From Leucobacter viscericola (GTDB lineage: Bacteria > Actinomycetota > Actinomycetes > Actinomycetales > Microbacteriaceae), in NCBI RefSeq assembly GCF_011299575.1, contig NZ_CP049863.1, positions 3,224,001 through 3,288,000 on the forward strand: DNA of 64,000 nt. Reading direction: 5' to 3'. Under the pieces are notes generated by a model. It saw nothing but the letters and a program-made list of their open reading frames with translations, had not been told where the DNA came from and did no database searches. The position numbers and the translations under genes are program-made. Below are positions 35,750-45,517 of the stretch, piece after piece. Positions within the stretch are counted from its first letter, which is position 1, and each line of letters begins with the position of its first letter.

Positions 35750-36169
35750 ATGCTGATTCCCCGTCGAGTCAAGTACCGCAAGCCGCACCACCCGAGCCGC
35801 AGTGGCCAGTCCAAGGGCGGCAACACCGTCGCTTTTGGTGAGTACGGCATCCAGGCCCTCAGTCCCGCTTACGTGACGAACCGTCAGATCGAGTCCGCTC
35901 GTATCGCGATGACCCGTCACATCAAGCGTGGTGGCAAGGTATGGATCAACATCTACCCCGACGTTCCCCTCACCAAGAAGCCTGCGGAAACCCGCATGGG
36001 TTCCGGTAAGGGTTCGCCCGAGTGGTGGGTGGCCAATGTCAAGCCGGGCCGCGTCCTCTTCGAGGTCGCCGGTGTCGATGAGGAGCTTGCACGTGAGGCG
36101 CTTACCCGCGCAATCCACAAGCTCCCCCTCAAGGCCCGCATTATTAAGCGCGAGGAGGGCGACGCGTAA
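35750..36169 (+). CDS. rplP: 50S ribosomal protein L16
   Basis: A 139-residue L16 of normal length ([19 protein letters not shown]). It lies near the A-site tRNA. Its TAA overlaps the rpmC ATG. Confidence 0.98.
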   Translation: MLIPRRVKYRKPHHPSRSGQSKGGNTVAFGEYGIQALSPAYVTNRQIESARIAMTRHIKRGGKVWINIYPDVPLTKKPAETRMGSGKGSPEWWVANVKPGRVLFEVAGVDEELAREALTRAIHKLPLKARIIKREEGDA

Positions 36170-36477
36170 TGGCGATCGGTACTAAAGAACTGGCCATCAC
36201 GGAACTCGATACTTTCGAGGACGAGCGTCTGGCCGAAGAGCTCAAGAAGGCTAAGGCCGAGCTCTTCAACCTGCGTTTCCAGTCGGCTACAGGCCAGCTG
36301 GAAAGCCACGGCCGCGTACGCCAGGTGAAGCGCGACATCGCTCGCATTTACACCGTGCTGCGCGAGCGTGAGCTCGGCATTCGGCTTACCCCGGCTGCCG
36401 CTCCTGCTCCCGCTAAGAAGAAGAGCAGCAAGAAGACCGAGCAGGCGGACACCGCCGCTGATACGAAGGAGGCCTAA
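36169..36477 (+). CDS. rpmC: 50S ribosomal protein L29 with C-terminal extension
   Basis: A 102-residue L29. The canonical two-helix part ends near residue 75; the remaining segment is Lys/Ser then acidic ([20 protein letters not shown]), an added tail. L29 lies at the tunnel exit next to L23, so the tail would reach the nascent-chain factor site. Confidence 0.96.
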   Translation: MAIGTKELAITELDTFEDERLAEELKKAKAELFNLRFQSATGQLESHGRVRQVKRDIARIYTVLRERELGIRLTPAAAPAPAKKKSSKKTEQADTAADTKEA

Positions 36478-36479
36478 GA

Positions 36480-36752
36480 ATGGCTGAGGTCGAGAAGGAA
36501 CAGCGCGGATACCGTAAGGCTCGTCGAGGCTACGTTGTCAGCGACAAGATGGACAAGACCGTCGTTGTAGAGGTTGAGGATCGCGTTAAGCACCCCCTCT
36601 ACGGTAAGGTCCTGCGCCGTTCGTCGAAGGTGAAGGCTCACGACGAGCAGAACACCGCAGGCATCGGCGATCTCGTACTCATCCACGAGACCCGTCCGCT
36701 GAGCGCTTCGAAGCGCTGGCGTCTGGTCGAGATCCTCGAGAAGGCGAAGTAA
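36480..36752 (+). CDS. rpsQ: 30S ribosomal protein S17
   Basis: A 90-residue S17 with [20 protein letters not shown], an early 30S assembly protein. Starts two bases after rpmC. Confidence 0.98.
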   Translation: MAEVEKEQRGYRKARRGYVVSDKMDKTVVVEVEDRVKHPLYGKVLRRSSKVKAHDEQNTAGIGDLVLIHETRPLSASKRWRLVEILEKAK

Positions 36753-36782
36753 GCCTCGGCTTACTGAGTGAAGGAGTAACAA

Positions 36783-37151
36783 GTGATTCAGCAGGAATCC
36801 CGACTCAAGGTTGCCGATAACACCGGCGCCAAAGAGTTGCTCACGATTCGCGTACTCGGTGGCTCAGGTCGTCGTTATGCCGGTCTTGGCGATACCATCG
36901 TCGCGACCGTCAAGGACGCAATCCCCGGCGGTAACGTGAAGAAGGGCGAGGTCGTTAAGGCTGTTGTCGTTCGCACGCGCAAGTCGACTCGTCGCGCAGA
37001 TGGCTCGTACATCAGCTTCGATGAGAACGCTGCCGTCATTCTGAAGGCCGATGGGGAGCCCCGCGGCACCCGTATCTTCGGGCCGGTCGGTCGTGAGCTG
37101 CGCGACAAGCGCTTCATGAAGATCGTCTCGCTCGCACCGGAGGTGATCTAG
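36783..37151 (+). CDS. rplN: 50S ribosomal protein L14
   Basis: A 122-residue L14 ([20 protein letters not shown]) at the 30S interface. GTG start with GAAGGAG upstream, after a 30-base gap from rpsQ. Begins the part equivalent to the spc operon; no separate promoter was seen. Confidence 0.98.
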   Translation: MIQQESRLKVADNTGAKELLTIRVLGGSGRRYAGLGDTIVATVKDAIPGGNVKKGEVVKAVVVRTRKSTRRADGSYISFDENAAVILKADGEPRGTRIFGPVGRELRDKRFMKIVSLAPEVI

Positions 37152-37154
37152 TCC

Positions 37155-37517
37155 ATGGCTAGCAAGATCAAGAAGGGTGACCTCGTAGAGGTCATCTCGG
37201 GCCCGACCCAGGAGCGCGGTGGCTACCGTGGCAAGCAGGGTCGCGTCATCGATGTGCTGACCGATTCCGATCGTGTGATTGTGGAGGGCGTGAACTACGT
37301 CACCAAGCACGTTCGTGTTGGCCAGTCGGATCGCGGCACCCGTGAGGGTGGGATCGAAACCGTTGAGGCTCCGATCCACGTTTCCAATGTTGCTGTTGTT
37401 GATCCCTCAACCAAGAAGCCCACTCGTGTTGGCTTCCGCGTTGAAGAGGTCAAGAAAGATGGCAAGACGAAGACCGTTCGCGTCCGCTACGCAAAGAAAT
37501 CTGGGAAGGATCTCTAA
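37155..37517 (+). CDS. rplX: 50S ribosomal protein L24
   Basis: A 120-residue L24 with an N-terminal KOW motif ([20 protein letters not shown]). It starts 50S assembly and lies at the tunnel exit. Stop overlaps rplE ATG (TAATG). Confidence 0.98.
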   Translation: MASKIKKGDLVEVISGPTQERGGYRGKQGRVIDVLTDSDRVIVEGVNYVTKHVRVGQSDRGTREGGIETVEAPIHVSNVAVVDPSTKKPTRVGFRVEEVKKDGKTKTVRVRYAKKSGKDL

Positions 37518-38077
37518 TGACTGAGACGAAGATTCAGCCCCGTCTCAAGCAGAAGTACCGCTCTGAGATTGTTCCGCAGCTGAGCGAGGAGTTCAGCTAC
37601 GCCAACATCATGCAGGTTCCCGGCGTCGTAAAGGTCGTCGTGAACACCGGTGTCGGCGAGGCTGCTCGTGACAGCAAGGTGATTGAGGGCGCAATTGCGG
37701 ATCTCGTGAAGATCACCGGCCAGAAGCCCATGGTGACCAAGGCTCGTAAGTCCATCGCACAGTTCAAGCTGCGCGAGGGCCAGGCTATTGGCGCCCACGT
37801 CACCCTTCGTGGTGACCGTGCCTGGGAATTCCTGGATCGCCTCATCAACCTCGCACTGCCCCGTATCCGCGATTTCCGCGGTCTTTCGGGCAAGCAGTTC
37901 GACGGAAATGGCAACTACACGTTCGGTCTGACCGAGCAGAGTGTGTTCCATGAGATCGATCAGGATAAGATTGACCGCGTGCGTGGCTTCGACATCACTG
38001 TCGTGACCACCGCCAAGACCGACGACGAGGGTCGCGCGCTGCTTAAGGCGCTCGGTTTCCCGTTCAAGTCGGAATAA
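37517..38077 (+). CDS. rplE: 50S ribosomal protein L5
   Basis: A 186-residue L5, binding 5S rRNA, with the conserved [20 protein letters not shown] segment. Normal length. The next gene in many actinobacteria would be rpsN, which is missing here. Confidence 0.98.
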   Translation: MTETKIQPRLKQKYRSEIVPQLSEEFSYANIMQVPGVVKVVVNTGVGEAARDSKVIEGAIADLVKITGQKPMVTKARKSIAQFKLREGQAIGAHVTLRGDRAWEFLDRLINLALPRIRDFRGLSGKQFDGNGNYTFGLTEQSVFHEIDQDKIDRVRGFDITVVTTAKTDDEGRALLKALGFPFKSE

Positions 38078-38090
38078 CTGAATAGTCCAA

Positions 38091-38131
38091 GCGGAGAGGG
38101 TGTCCGGGTTTTTCCCGGGCACCCCATCCGC
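38091..38131 (+). other. Long hairpin in the place usually held by rpsN
   Basis: 38091-38108 can pair with 38114-38131 over 18 positions (15 Watson-Crick, three mismatched or wobble) around a TTTTT loop. No T run follows. It lies between rplE and rpsH and may be an attenuator or processing site. Confidence 0.5.
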
Positions 38132-38195
38132 GTGTCACCTAGGTCCCACGTCGTGTAACGGCGTGTGAAACCGGGCGAAAAAGAAAGAGTCACTC

Positions 38196-38594
38196 ATGAC
38201 GATGACTGATCCGGTCGCAGATATGCTGACCCGGTTGCGCAACGCAAATGGCGCACATCATGACGAGGTATCGCTCCCAGGCTCAAAGCTGAAGGAGCGG
38301 ATCGCGGAGATCCTCAAGCGCGAAGGCTACATCGGAGACTGGAAGGTGGAGCCCGCACGCGTTGGCACCACCATCACCATGTCGCTGAAGTACGGCCCGA
38401 ACCGCGAGCGGTCGATCGAAGGCCTCAAGCGCGTATCGAAGCCCGGCCTTCGGGTTTACGCGGGTTCGACTGAGATCCCGAGCGTGCTCGGTGGCCTCGG
38501 CATCGCGATCCTGTCCACCTCCTCCGGTCTTCTGACTGACCGCGAGGCTGAGCAGAAGGGCGTGGGCGGAGAAGTTCTCGCCTACGTGTGGTAA
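38196..38594 (+). CDS. rpsH: 30S ribosomal protein S8
   Basis: A 132-residue S8 ([20 protein letters not shown]). In E. coli it is the repressor of the spc operon by binding near rplE; no matching site was verified here. It follows a 118-base gap, the longest within the spc part. Confidence 0.98.
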   Translation: MTMTDPVADMLTRLRNANGAHHDEVSLPGSKLKERIAEILKREGYIGDWKVEPARVGTTITMSLKYGPNRERSIEGLKRVSKPGLRVYAGSTEIPSVLGGLGIAILSTSSGLLTDREAEQKGVGGEVLAYVW

Positions 38595-38600
38595 CCCGTC

Positions 38601-39137
38601 ATGTCACGTATTGGAAAGCTTCCCATCACCGTTCCCGGTGGTGTAGACGTCAAGATCGCTGGCCAGCAGGTCACGGTCAAGGGTTCAAAGGGTGAGCTGT
38701 CGCTCACCGTTGCTGAGCCCATCCGCGTTGCTCTCGAAGACGGTCAGGTGCTTGTCACCCGTCCGAACGACGAGCGCGAATCACGAGCACTGCACGGTCT
38801 GACCCGCACGCTCATCAACAACAACATCATCGGCGTGACCGAGGGCTACACGAAGCAGCTTGAGGTTGTCGGCACCGGCTACCGTGTGCAGCAGAAGGGC
38901 CAGGGCCTTGAGCTCGCGCTCGGCTTCTCGCACCCGGTGAACATTGATGCCCCTGAGGGCATCACGCTCGCGGTCGAGGGCAACACCAAGATCACCGTCA
39001 GCGGGATCTCGAAGCAGGCTGTCGGCGAAGCCGCAGCGAATATCCGCAAGCTGAAGAAGCCGGAGCCCTACAAGGGCAAGGGCATTCGCTACGCGGGCGA
39101 GGTTGTCCGTCGCAAGGCTGGAAAGGCTGGTAAGTAA
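38601..39137 (+). CDS. rplF: 50S ribosomal protein L6
   Basis: A 178-residue L6 with both repeated domains and the C-terminal [21 protein letters not shown] motif. Located near the sarcin-ricin loop. Seven bases after rpsH. Confidence 0.98.
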   Translation: MSRIGKLPITVPGGVDVKIAGQQVTVKGSKGELSLTVAEPIRVALEDGQVLVTRPNDERESRALHGLTRTLINNNIIGVTEGYTKQLEVVGTGYRVQQKGQGLELALGFSHPVNIDAPEGITLAVEGNTKITVSGISKQAVGEAAANIRKLKKPEPYKGKGIRYAGEVVRRKAGKAGK

Positions 39138-39139
39138 CC

Positions 39140-39514
39140 ATGGCCGCTTCAATTTCTCGGGCTAAGGGACGTTCGGCTGCGCGTGTTCGCCGCCACGCCC
39201 GTCTCCGCAAGAAGATCGTCGGCACGGAGGTTCGCCCCCGTCTCGCCGTGACCCGCTCCGCGCGTCACATCTTCGTTCAGGTCATCGACGATTCCAAGGG
39301 CTTCACCCTGGCATCGGCTTCGACCATGGAAGCTGATCTGCGCTCTTTCGAGGGCGACAAGACGGCAAAGGCACGCAAGGTTGGCGAGATCGTCGCCGAG
39401 CGCGCAAAGAGTGCTGGCATCGATGCTGTGGTCTTTGACCGCGGCGGCAGCAAGTACGCAGGTCGGGTCGCTGCGATCGCCGAAGGCGCTCGCGAAGGGG
39501 GTCTGACCCTGTGA
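39140..39514 (+). CDS. rplR: 50S ribosomal protein L18
   Basis: A 124-residue L18 that binds 5S rRNA together with L5. Arg-rich N-terminus and [18 protein letters not shown] core. The stop overlaps the rpsE start (GTGA). Confidence 0.98.
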   Translation: MAASISRAKGRSAARVRRHARLRKKIVGTEVRPRLAVTRSARHIFVQVIDDSKGFTLASASTMEADLRSFEGDKTAKARKVGEIVAERAKSAGIDAVVFDRGGSKYAGRVAAIAEGAREGGLTL

Positions 39515-40230
39515 GCAACGAAACGAAGGAGCAGGAAGTGAACGCAGAGGCGAAGGCCGAGGCTCCGGCCACTGAGGCCGCAGCCGCTGAGGCACCCGCT
39601 CAGGATCACCGTAACGAACCTCGTGAGCAGCGTCGCGGTAGCCGCGACCGCGGCACACGTAACGAGCGTGGTGGACGTGACCGCAGCGAGAGCCAGTTTC
39701 TCGAGCGCGTCGTAACCATCAACCGCGTTTCAAAGGTTGTAAAGGGCGGTCGCCGCTTTAGCTTCACCGCACTTGTTGTGGTGGGCGACGGCAACGGCAC
39801 CGTTGGTGTCGGCTACGGTAAGGCCAAGGAGGTGCCTCTCGCCATCGCTAAGGGTGTCGAGGAGGCAAAGAAGAACTTCTTCCGCGTGCCCCGTGTCGGC
39901 AACACGATCCCGCACCCCGTGCAGGGTGAGGCAGCAGCAGGCGTTGTTCTGCTCCGCCCCGCCGCAGCAGGTACCGGTGTTATCGCTGGTGGCCCCGTCC
40001 GCGCCGTACTCGAGTGCGCTGGCATCCACGACGTGCTGAGCAAGTCGCTCGGTTCGTCGAACACTCTGAACATCGTGCACGCGACCGTGGAGGCGCTGCA
40101 GCAGCTCGAGGAGCCCCGCTCCGTCGCAGCTCGCCGCGGTCTGCCGTTCGACCGTGTCGCTCCGGCTCGCCTCGTGCGCGCCGAGGCGAAGGCTGCGGCC
40201 GACGCTGCGAAGGCAAAGGCAGGTGCGTAA
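39511..40230 (+). CDS. rpsE: 30S ribosomal protein S5 with N-terminal extension
   Basis: A 239-residue S5, about 70 longer than in E. coli. The N-terminal 60 residues are Ala/Glu-rich then Arg-rich and probably disordered; the conserved domain begins at [21 protein letters not shown] short Ala/Lys tail ends it. S5 controls fidelity at the mRNA entry. The GTG start overlaps the rplR stop, which fixes the long N-terminus. Confidence 0.97.
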   Translation: MSNETKEQEVNAEAKAEAPATEAAAAEAPAQDHRNEPREQRRGSRDRGTRNERGGRDRSESQFLERVVTINRVSKVVKGGRRFSFTALVVVGDGNGTVGVGYGKAKEVPLAIAKGVEEAKKNFFRVPRVGNTIPHPVQGEAAAGVVLLRPAAAGTGVIAGGPVRAVLECAGIHDVLSKSLGSSNTLNIVHATVEALQQLEEPRSVAARRGLPFDRVAPARLVRAEAKAAADAAKAKAGA

Positions 40231-40418
40231 TGGCTAAGAGCTTGAAGATTACGCAGACGAAGTCCGTTATCAGTGAGAAGCAGAACCAGCGCGATACGCT
40301 GCGCAGCCTCGGTCTCCGCAAGATCGGCCAGTCGGTCGTTCGCGAAGACACCAAGGCTAACCGTGGCTACGTGCGCGCTGTCGCTCACCTTGTACAGGTT
40401 GAGGAGATCGACGCATGA
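40230..40418 (+). CDS. rpmD: 50S ribosomal protein L30
   Basis: A 62-residue L30 ([20 protein letters not shown]). It starts at the ATG overlapping the rpsE stop (TAATG) and ends overlapping the rplO start (ATGA). Confidence 0.97.
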   Translation: MAKSLKITQTKSVISEKQNQRDTLRSLGLRKIGQSVVREDTKANRGYVRAVAHLVQVEEIDA

Positions 40419-40876
40419 GCGAGAAGAATGAGGAGCGCGAGCAGGTGCTCAAGGCGCACCACTTGCGCCCAGCTCCCGGGTCCAAGAAGGCCAAGACCCG
40501 CGTGGGTCGTGGTGAGGCGTCCAAGGGTAAAACCGCTGGCCGTGGCACCAAGGGCACCAAGGCCCGTTACCAGGTAAAGGCTGGCTTCGAGGGTGGGCAG
40601 ATGCCACTGCACATGCGCACTCCGAAGCTGCGCGGGTTCAAGAACCCGTTCCGCACCGAGTACCAGGTCGTCAATGTGGCGAAGCTCGCAGAGCTTTACC
40701 CCAAGGGTGGCGACGTGACCGTCGAGGATCTCGTATCCAAGGGTGCCGTCCGCAAGAACCAGCCCGTCAAGGTGCTGGGCAACGGCGACATTCAGGTCAA
40801 GCTCACCGTTCAGGTTGACAAGGTCTCCAGCTCTGCTGAGCAGAAGATCGTTGCAGCCGGCGGCGAAATTAAGTAG
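40415..40876 (+). CDS. rplO: 50S ribosomal protein L15
   Basis: A 153-residue L15 with the Gly/Lys-rich N-terminal extension ([20 protein letters not shown]). Last gene of the S10/spc block before an intrinsic terminator. Confidence 0.98.
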   Translation: MSEKNEEREQVLKAHHLRPAPGSKKAKTRVGRGEASKGKTAGRGTKGTKARYQVKAGFEGGQMPLHMRTPKLRGFKNPFRTEYQVVNVAKLAELYPKGGDVTVEDLVSKGAVRKNQPVKVLGNGDIQVKLTVQVDKVSSSAEQKIVAAGGEIK

Positions 40877-40900
40877 TACCCTCAAGCGTTGCTTGAGGTG

Positions 40901-40949
40901 CGGGGGTGTGTGAGTCGGCGGATTTGCTGGCCCACCCACCCCCGTTTTT
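40901..40949 (+). terminator. Terminator after rplO
   Basis: A 12-bp stem with one mismatch (40901-40912 with 40933-40944) is followed by five T. A smaller hairpin (CCTCAAGC/GCTTGAGG, 40880-40898) precedes it. It separates the ribosomal block from secY. Confidence 0.8.
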
Positions 40950-40983
40950 AGTTTTCAGGCTGCGTACAAAGCGCAGTCATTGT

Positions 40984-41011
40984 TTTCGTATCCCTAACTA
41001 ACGTGTAGGCT
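40984..41011 (+). promoter_or_regulatory. secY promoter candidate
   Basis: TAGGCT (41006-41011) is a fair -10. TTTCGT (40984-40989) at 16 bases, or TTGTTT (40980-40985) at 20 bases, could be the -35. Its place just after the rplO terminator supports it. Confidence 0.45.
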
Positions 41012-41070
41012 AGGGAATTGGTTCTCGTCTCGAGGCGGTGGCCATATGCGACGTTTCCAGGAGGCAGATT

Positions 41071-42390
41071 TTGTTCAGCGCCATCGGACGGATCTTTCGG
41101 ACCCCAGATCTGCGGCGGAAGATTCTCTTCACGCTCGCGATTGTGTCCCTGTTCCGGCTCGGGTCTTTTATCCCCGCGCCCTTTGTTGACTTCAACAACG
41201 TGCAAGCCTGTCTTGCTGCGAACCAGGGAACCAACGGTCTCTATGACATGATCAACCTCTTCAGCGGTGGCGCACTGCTGCAGCTGTCGATCTTCGCGCT
41301 CGGCATCATGCCCTACATCACCGCGTCGATCATCACCCAGCTGCTTCGCGTTGTGATCCCTCACTTCGAGACGTTGCACAAAGAAGGCCAGGCAGGCCAG
41401 GCGAAGCTGACGCAGTACACGCGTTACCTCACCATCGCACTTGCCGTCCTTCAGTCGACAACCCTTATTACCGTTGCTCGTTCGGGCCAGCTGTTTGGCG
41501 CTGCTGCCAACCAGGCCTGCCAGAACCTTGTATCGCAAGAGTGGTGGGCGATCCTCATCATGATCCTCACGATGACCGCCGGCACCGGCCTCATCATGTG
41601 GTTCGGTGAGCTCATCACCGAGCGCGGCATCGGCAACGGCATGTCGCTCCTTATCTTTACCTCGATCTCGGCTACCTTCCCCGGTGCACTCTGGGCGATC
41701 CAGGAAGCACGCGGCTGGGAGACCTTCATCCTGGTTCTCGCGCTTGGTCTGTTGATCATTGCAGCCGTTGTGTATGTTGAGCAATCGCAGCGGCGTATTC
41801 CCGTGCAGTACGCGAAGCGTGTTGTCGGTCGCCGCACCTACGGTGGCAGCAGCACCTACATCCCGATCAAGGTCAACATGGCCGGTGTTATCCCGGTTAT
41901 CTTCGCCTCGGCGATCCTGTACCTCCCGATGCTGATTGCACAGTTCAACCAGCCGAAGATCGGCGAAGAGCCCAAGGAATGGGTTGTCTGGGTTCAGAAC
42001 AACCTCGTCACGGGCGACAAGCCGCTCTACATGCTCGTCTTCTTCTTGCTCGTGATCGGCTTCACGTTCTTCTACGTGCAGATCACGTTCAACCCCGAAG
42101 AGGTCGCAGACAACATGAAGCAGTATGGCGGCTTCGTTCCCGGCATTCGTGCTGGTCGCCCCACTGCGGAATACCTTAACTACGTACTGACCCGCATCAC
42201 GAGCGCTGGTTCGCTCTACCTTGGTGTCATCGCGTTGCTGCCGCTTATCGCGCTTGCCTTCTTTGAAGCCAACCAGAACTTCCCGTTCGGTGGCGCCTCG
42301 ATTCTGATTATCGTGGGTGTTGGTCTCGAGACGGTGAAGCAGATCGATGCGCAGCTGCAGCAGCGCCACTACGAAGGGCTGCTCAAGTGA
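41071..42390 (+). CDS. secY: Preprotein translocase subunit SecY
   Basis: A 439-residue, ten-segment channel protein. The TTG at 41071 has AGGAGG six bases upstream and gives [20 protein letters not shown], the usual SecY opening. An ATG at 41038 would place the ribosome-binding site inside the coding region. The lateral-gate and ribosome-binding loop residues (for example [20 protein letters not shown]) are present. The stop overlaps the adk start (GTGA). Confidence 0.98.
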   Translation: MFSAIGRIFRTPDLRRKILFTLAIVSLFRLGSFIPAPFVDFNNVQACLAANQGTNGLYDMINLFSGGALLQLSIFALGIMPYITASIITQLLRVVIPHFETLHKEGQAGQAKLTQYTRYLTIALAVLQSTTLITVARSGQLFGAAANQACQNLVSQEWWAILIMILTMTAGTGLIMWFGELITERGIGNGMSLLIFTSISATFPGALWAIQEARGWETFILVLALGLLIIAAVVYVEQSQRRIPVQYAKRVVGRRTYGGSSTYIPIKVNMAGVIPVIFASAILYLPMLIAQFNQPKIGEEPKEWVVWVQNNLVTGDKPLYMLVFFLLVIGFTFFYVQITFNPEEVADNMKQYGGFVPGIRAGRPTAEYLNYVLTRITSAGSLYLGVIALLPLIALAFFEANQNFPFGGASILIIVGVGLETVKQIDAQLQQRHYEGLLK

Positions 42391-42989
42391 CAAGCGCACG
42401 ACTGCTCATTATCGGCCCTCCTGGCGCAGGCAAAGGCACGCAGGCCTCAAAGATTGCCGAGCGCTACGGTGTTCCCGCGATCTCGACCGGAGACATTTTC
42501 CGCTCGAACATCAAGGGTGGCACCGAGCTCGGTGTGAAGGTCCAGCAGATCATCGAGCGCGGCGAGCTGGTTCCTGACTCGCTCACGAACGAGATTGTTG
42601 CCGATCGTATTGCGCAGAGCGATGCGGAGAACGGCTTTCTGCTCGACGGTTACCCACGCACGGTAGATCAGGTGCTTGCGCTTGACGCAATGCTTGCTCC
42701 AAAGAACGCGGCGCTTGACGCCGTAATTCTGCTTGAGGCTGATGCAGACGTGGTGGTAGCAAGGCTACTGAAGCGCGCAGAGCTCGAGGGTCGCGCGGAT
42801 GACACCGAAGAAGTCATCCGGCACCGTCAGAATGTGTACGCCGAGCAGACCGCTCCGCTCATCGAACTGTTCTCTGAGCGAGGCATTTTGGTAGCCGTTG
42901 ACGGTCTTGGAAGTGTCGAGGAGGTCGCTGAGCGTATCGCGAGCGGCCTCGATGCTCAGCTCGACCGCGACGCAGTACTGGGTCGTTAG
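42387..42989 (+). CDS. adk: Adenylate kinase
   Basis: A 200-residue kinase interconverting AMP, ATP and ADP. The P-loop [10 protein letters not shown] and the DGYPRT motif are present. The lid is the short form without zinc cysteines. GTG start coupled to secY. Confidence 0.98.
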   Translation: MTSARLLIIGPPGAGKGTQASKIAERYGVPAISTGDIFRSNIKGGTELGVKVQQIIERGELVPDSLTNEIVADRIAQSDAENGFLLDGYPRTVDQVLALDAMLAPKNAALDAVILLEADADVVVARLLKRAELEGRADDTEEVIRHRQNVYAEQTAPLIELFSERGILVAVDGLGSVEEVAERIASGLDAQLDRDAVLGR

Positions 42990-42992
42990 CAC

Positions 42993-43835
42993 GTGGCTCG
43001 TCGAGGGCTGCTGCGCCGTTCTATCTACAAGTCGCCGGCTCAGCTTCGCTTGATGCTTGAGCCGGGGCTGGCTACGGCGGCCGCCCTCGCGGCCATGCGA
43101 TCAGCGATTCGCCCGGGCGTTACAACCCTGGAGCTTGACGCTCTTGCTGAGGAAGCCATTCGTGCGCGCGGGGGAGCCCCAAACTTTATGCTGGAGCCGG
43201 GATACCGGCACACCATTTGCGCAAACGTGAACGAGCACGTCGTGCATGCGATCCCAACCGATCGTGTGCTCGAGCCGGGCGACATTGTTGCTCTTGACGC
43301 GGGCGCGGTCGTTGGCGGCTGGCACGGTGACGCAGCGTTTACCGCAGTGCTGCCCGATCCCGCTCGCCCTGATCTCACGGCAGCGAACGAAAAACTGAGC
43401 GCCGTCACCGAACAAGCTATGTGGCGAGGCATCGCTCGGCTTGCGACAGCAAAGCACTTGAACGAGGTTGGCGAGGCTGTCGCCAAGTACGTTCGCGCAA
43501 ACAGCGACTTTGGGGTGCTCGAGGACTACATTGGTCACGGCATCGGTCGCTCGATGCACGAGGATCCGCCAGTGTTTAACGTGCCGGTCGGACGCAAAGG
43601 CCCAGAGGTTAAGCCCGGGTTGGTTGTTGCGATTGAGCCGATCATTTCTGCCGGTGGCATTGATACCGTCATCGAAGATGACGATTGGACCGTCACGATT
43701 GCTGACGGCTCGATGAGCGCGCAGTGGGAGCACTCTGTTGCGGTCCACGCGGATGGCATCTGGGTATTGACCGCCGAAGACGGCGGCGCCTCGGGCCTCG
43801 AGCCTCTCGGGATCACCCCAGTTCCAATTCGGTAG
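42993..43835 (+). CDS. map: Methionine aminopeptidase, type I
   Basis: A 280-residue enzyme removing N-terminal Met. Metal ligands: D102, D113, H182, E215, E246. GTG start three bases after adk, so secY-adk-map is one unit. The reading frame passes a GGGGGAGCC run (43170-43178) intact, relevant to the two frameshifts elsewhere. Confidence 0.97.
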   Translation: MARRGLLRRSIYKSPAQLRLMLEPGLATAAALAAMRSAIRPGVTTLELDALAEEAIRARGGAPNFMLEPGYRHTICANVNEHVVHAIPTDRVLEPGDIVALDAGAVVGGWHGDAAFTAVLPDPARPDLTAANEKLSAVTEQAMWRGIARLATAKHLNEVGEAVAKYVRANSDFGVLEDYIGHGIGRSMHEDPPVFNVPVGRKGPEVKPGLVVAIEPIISAGGIDTVIEDDDWTVTIADGSMSAQWEHSVAVHADGIWVLTAEDGGASGLEPLGITPVPIR

Positions 43836-43844
43836 TTTCTTGAC

Positions 43845-43873
43845 TTTACAAACCCCTCGTGGGGGAGTAGGGT
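43845..43873 (+). promoter_or_regulatory. infA promoter
   Basis: TTTACA (43845-43850), a 17-base spacer and TAGGGT (43868-43873). A short GC hairpin (CCCCTCGTGGGGG) lies in the spacer. It starts the infA-rpmJ-rpsM-rpsK-rpoA-rplQ unit. Confidence 0.6.
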
Positions 43874-43968
43874 TGATCTTTGGTGCTTTGCGCCTGTTTT
43901 CGTGATTTCGAAATCGGACGTAGAGCATTCGCATGACCAGTACACCTACGTGAGCGATTAGTGAGGCT

Positions 43969-44190
43969 ATGGCGAAAAAAGACGGCGTCATCGAGATCGA
44001 AGGTTCAGTCGTTGAGGCTCTTCCAAACGCAATGTTTCGAGTCGAATTGACCAATGGACACAAGGTTCTTGCCCATATCTCGGGCAAGATGCGTCAGCAC
44101 TACATCCGCATTCTCCCCGGAGACCGCGTGATCGTTGAGTTGACCCCCTACGATCTGACCCGCGGCCGCATCGTTTACCGCTACAAGTAG
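43969..44190 (+). CDS. infA: Translation initiation factor IF-1
   Basis: A 73-residue OB-fold protein ([20 protein letters not shown]) that occupies the A site during initiation. Normal length. First gene of the alpha-operon equivalent. Confidence 0.98.
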   Translation: MAKKDGVIEIEGSVVEALPNAMFRVELTNGHKVLAHISGKMRQHYIRILPGDRVIVELTPYDLTRGRIVYRYK

Positions 44191-44259
44191 GTAGCTGGAA
44201 AGTAACGACTCGCGGCACCCCGCGGGTACGAGGACAGCGAACCCCTAAAGGAAAGCATC

Positions 44260-44373
44260 ATGAAGGTAAAGCCCAGCGTTAAGAAGATCTGCGATAAGTG
44301 CAAGGTCATCCGCCGCCACGGCCGCGTCATGGTGATCTGCGAGAACCCGCGCCACAAGCAGCGCCAGGGTTAA
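44260..44373 (+). CDS. rpmJ: 50S ribosomal protein L36
   Basis: A 37-residue zinc-ribbon protein. Reading ATG 44260 gives [20 protein letters not shown] and ends HKQRQG. C11, C14, C27 and H32 form the zinc site, so this is the zinc-containing C+ form. AAAGGAAAG precedes the start. Confidence 0.97.
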   Translation: MKVKPSVKKICDKCKVIRRHGRVMVICENPRHKQRQG

Positions 44374-44550
44374 TCTCCTTGCGGCTTCGGCCAGCAGAAC
44401 ACCAAAACTGAATACCCTCCCGAGATCCACCACGGAAATCGGGATTTGAAATAAGCGCATTGAAGAGCTCGCGATACTGATCGCGAAGGACACCTCGGGC
44501 GGAGGCCCGAACCCCCAGTGCGTTCCACACCTCCATAATCCGCAAGGAGA
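44374..44550 (+). promoter_or_regulatory. Structured leader of rpsM with anti-ribosome-binding sequence
   Basis: TCTCCTTGCGG (44374-44384), right after the rpmJ stop, is perfectly complementary to CCGCAAGGAGA (44540-44550), which contains the rpsM ribosome-binding site. Between them lie two tetraloop hairpins: TCGCGAT/ATCGCGA (44469-44475 with 44480-44486) and TCGGGC/GCCCGA (44495-44500 with 44505-44510). The design fits an RNA switch that hides or frees the site. E. coli regulates rpsM through S4, but rpsD is absent from this operon. Confidence 0.5.
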
Positions 44551-44556
44551 GCCAGA

Positions 44557-44925
44557 ATGGCACGTCTCGCAGGAGTAGACATCCCACGCGACAAGCGCGT
44601 TGAGATTGCACTCACCTACATCTACGGAGTCGGACGCACCAGTGCGCTGAAGACTCTCGCCGACACCGGCATCGATGGCAACGTCCGCGTTAAAGATCTC
44701 AGCGATGAGCAGCTTGTGCAGCTCCGCGACTACATTGAGGGCAACTTCAAGGTCGAGGGTGATCTCCGCCGTGAGGTTGCAGCTGATATTCGCCGCAAGG
44801 TTGAAATCGGCAGCTACCAGGGCATCCGCCACCGCAAGGGCCTGCCCGTGCATGGTCAGCGCACCAAGACGAACGCTCGTACCCGCAAGGGCCCGAAGCG
44901 CACCGTCGCCGGCAAGAAGAAGTAA
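44557..44925 (+). CDS. rpsM: 30S ribosomal protein S13
   Basis: A 122-residue S13 ([20 protein letters not shown]) that contacts P-site tRNA and the 50S. AAGGAGA six bases upstream; this site can pair with 44374-44384. Confidence 0.98.
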   Translation: MARLAGVDIPRDKRVEIALTYIYGVGRTSALKTLADTGIDGNVRVKDLSDEQLVQLRDYIEGNFKVEGDLRREVAADIRRKVEIGSYQGIRHRKGLPVHGQRTKTNARTRKGPKRTVAGKKK

Positions 44926-44974
44926 TCACCGGTTCACAGCGACCATCACACAGAGCTTTTCAGGAGAACACTAA

Positions 44975-45373
44975 ATGGCTGCACCAAAGACTGCGGCACG
45001 CAAGCCGCGTCGCAAGGACAAGAAGAACGTTGCAGTGGGCCAGGCCCACATCAAGTCAACGTTCAACAACACCATCGTTTCGATCACTGACACCACCGGT
45101 GCTGTGATCAGCTGGGCCTCCTCAGGTGGCGTCGGCTTCAAGGGATCGCGTAAGTCGACCCCGTTCGCTGCACAGCTGGCTGCAGAGTCTGCAGCTCGCA
45201 AGGCGCAGGAACACGGCATGAAGAAGGTTGACGTCTTCGTGAAGGGCCCAGGATCCGGCCGCGAGACCGCGATCCGCTCGCTCCAGGCTGCTGGCCTCGA
45301 GGTTGGCTCGATCAACGACGTTACCCCGCAGACGCACAACGGCTGCCGCCCGCCGAAGCGCCGCCGGGTCTGA
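44975..45373 (+). CDS. rpsK: 30S ribosomal protein S11
   Basis: A 132-residue S11 forming the 30S platform, with [20 protein letters not shown] and the C-terminal [18 protein letters not shown] upstream. The next gene in many actinobacteria would be rpsD; here a hairpin and rpoA follow. Confidence 0.98.
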   Translation: MAAPKTAARKPRRKDKKNVAVGQAHIKSTFNNTIVSITDTTGAVISWASSGGVGFKGSRKSTPFAAQLAAESAARKAQEHGMKKVDVFVKGPGSGRETAIRSLQAAGLEVGSINDVTPQTHNGCRPPKRRRV

Positions 45374-45379
45374 ACCAAT

Positions 45380-45407
45380 GGCTTCGCCGACTTCGGTCGG
45401 CGAAGCC
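45380..45407. other. UUCG-capped hairpin between rpsK and rpoA
   Basis: A perfect 12-bp stem (45380-45391 with 45396-45407) is closed by TTCG, an exceptionally stable RNA tetraloop. There is no T run, so stability or processing rather than termination is likely. Confidence 0.6.
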
Positions 45408-45517
45408 TGCGGCTTCCCGCCGCCACATGTACATTCGCTTTTCTCGAAGTTCAGACTTACTTACATCCCGAACCCGCATGAGTCATATAGCGGACTCCAG
45501 CGAAAGGACCACACACA

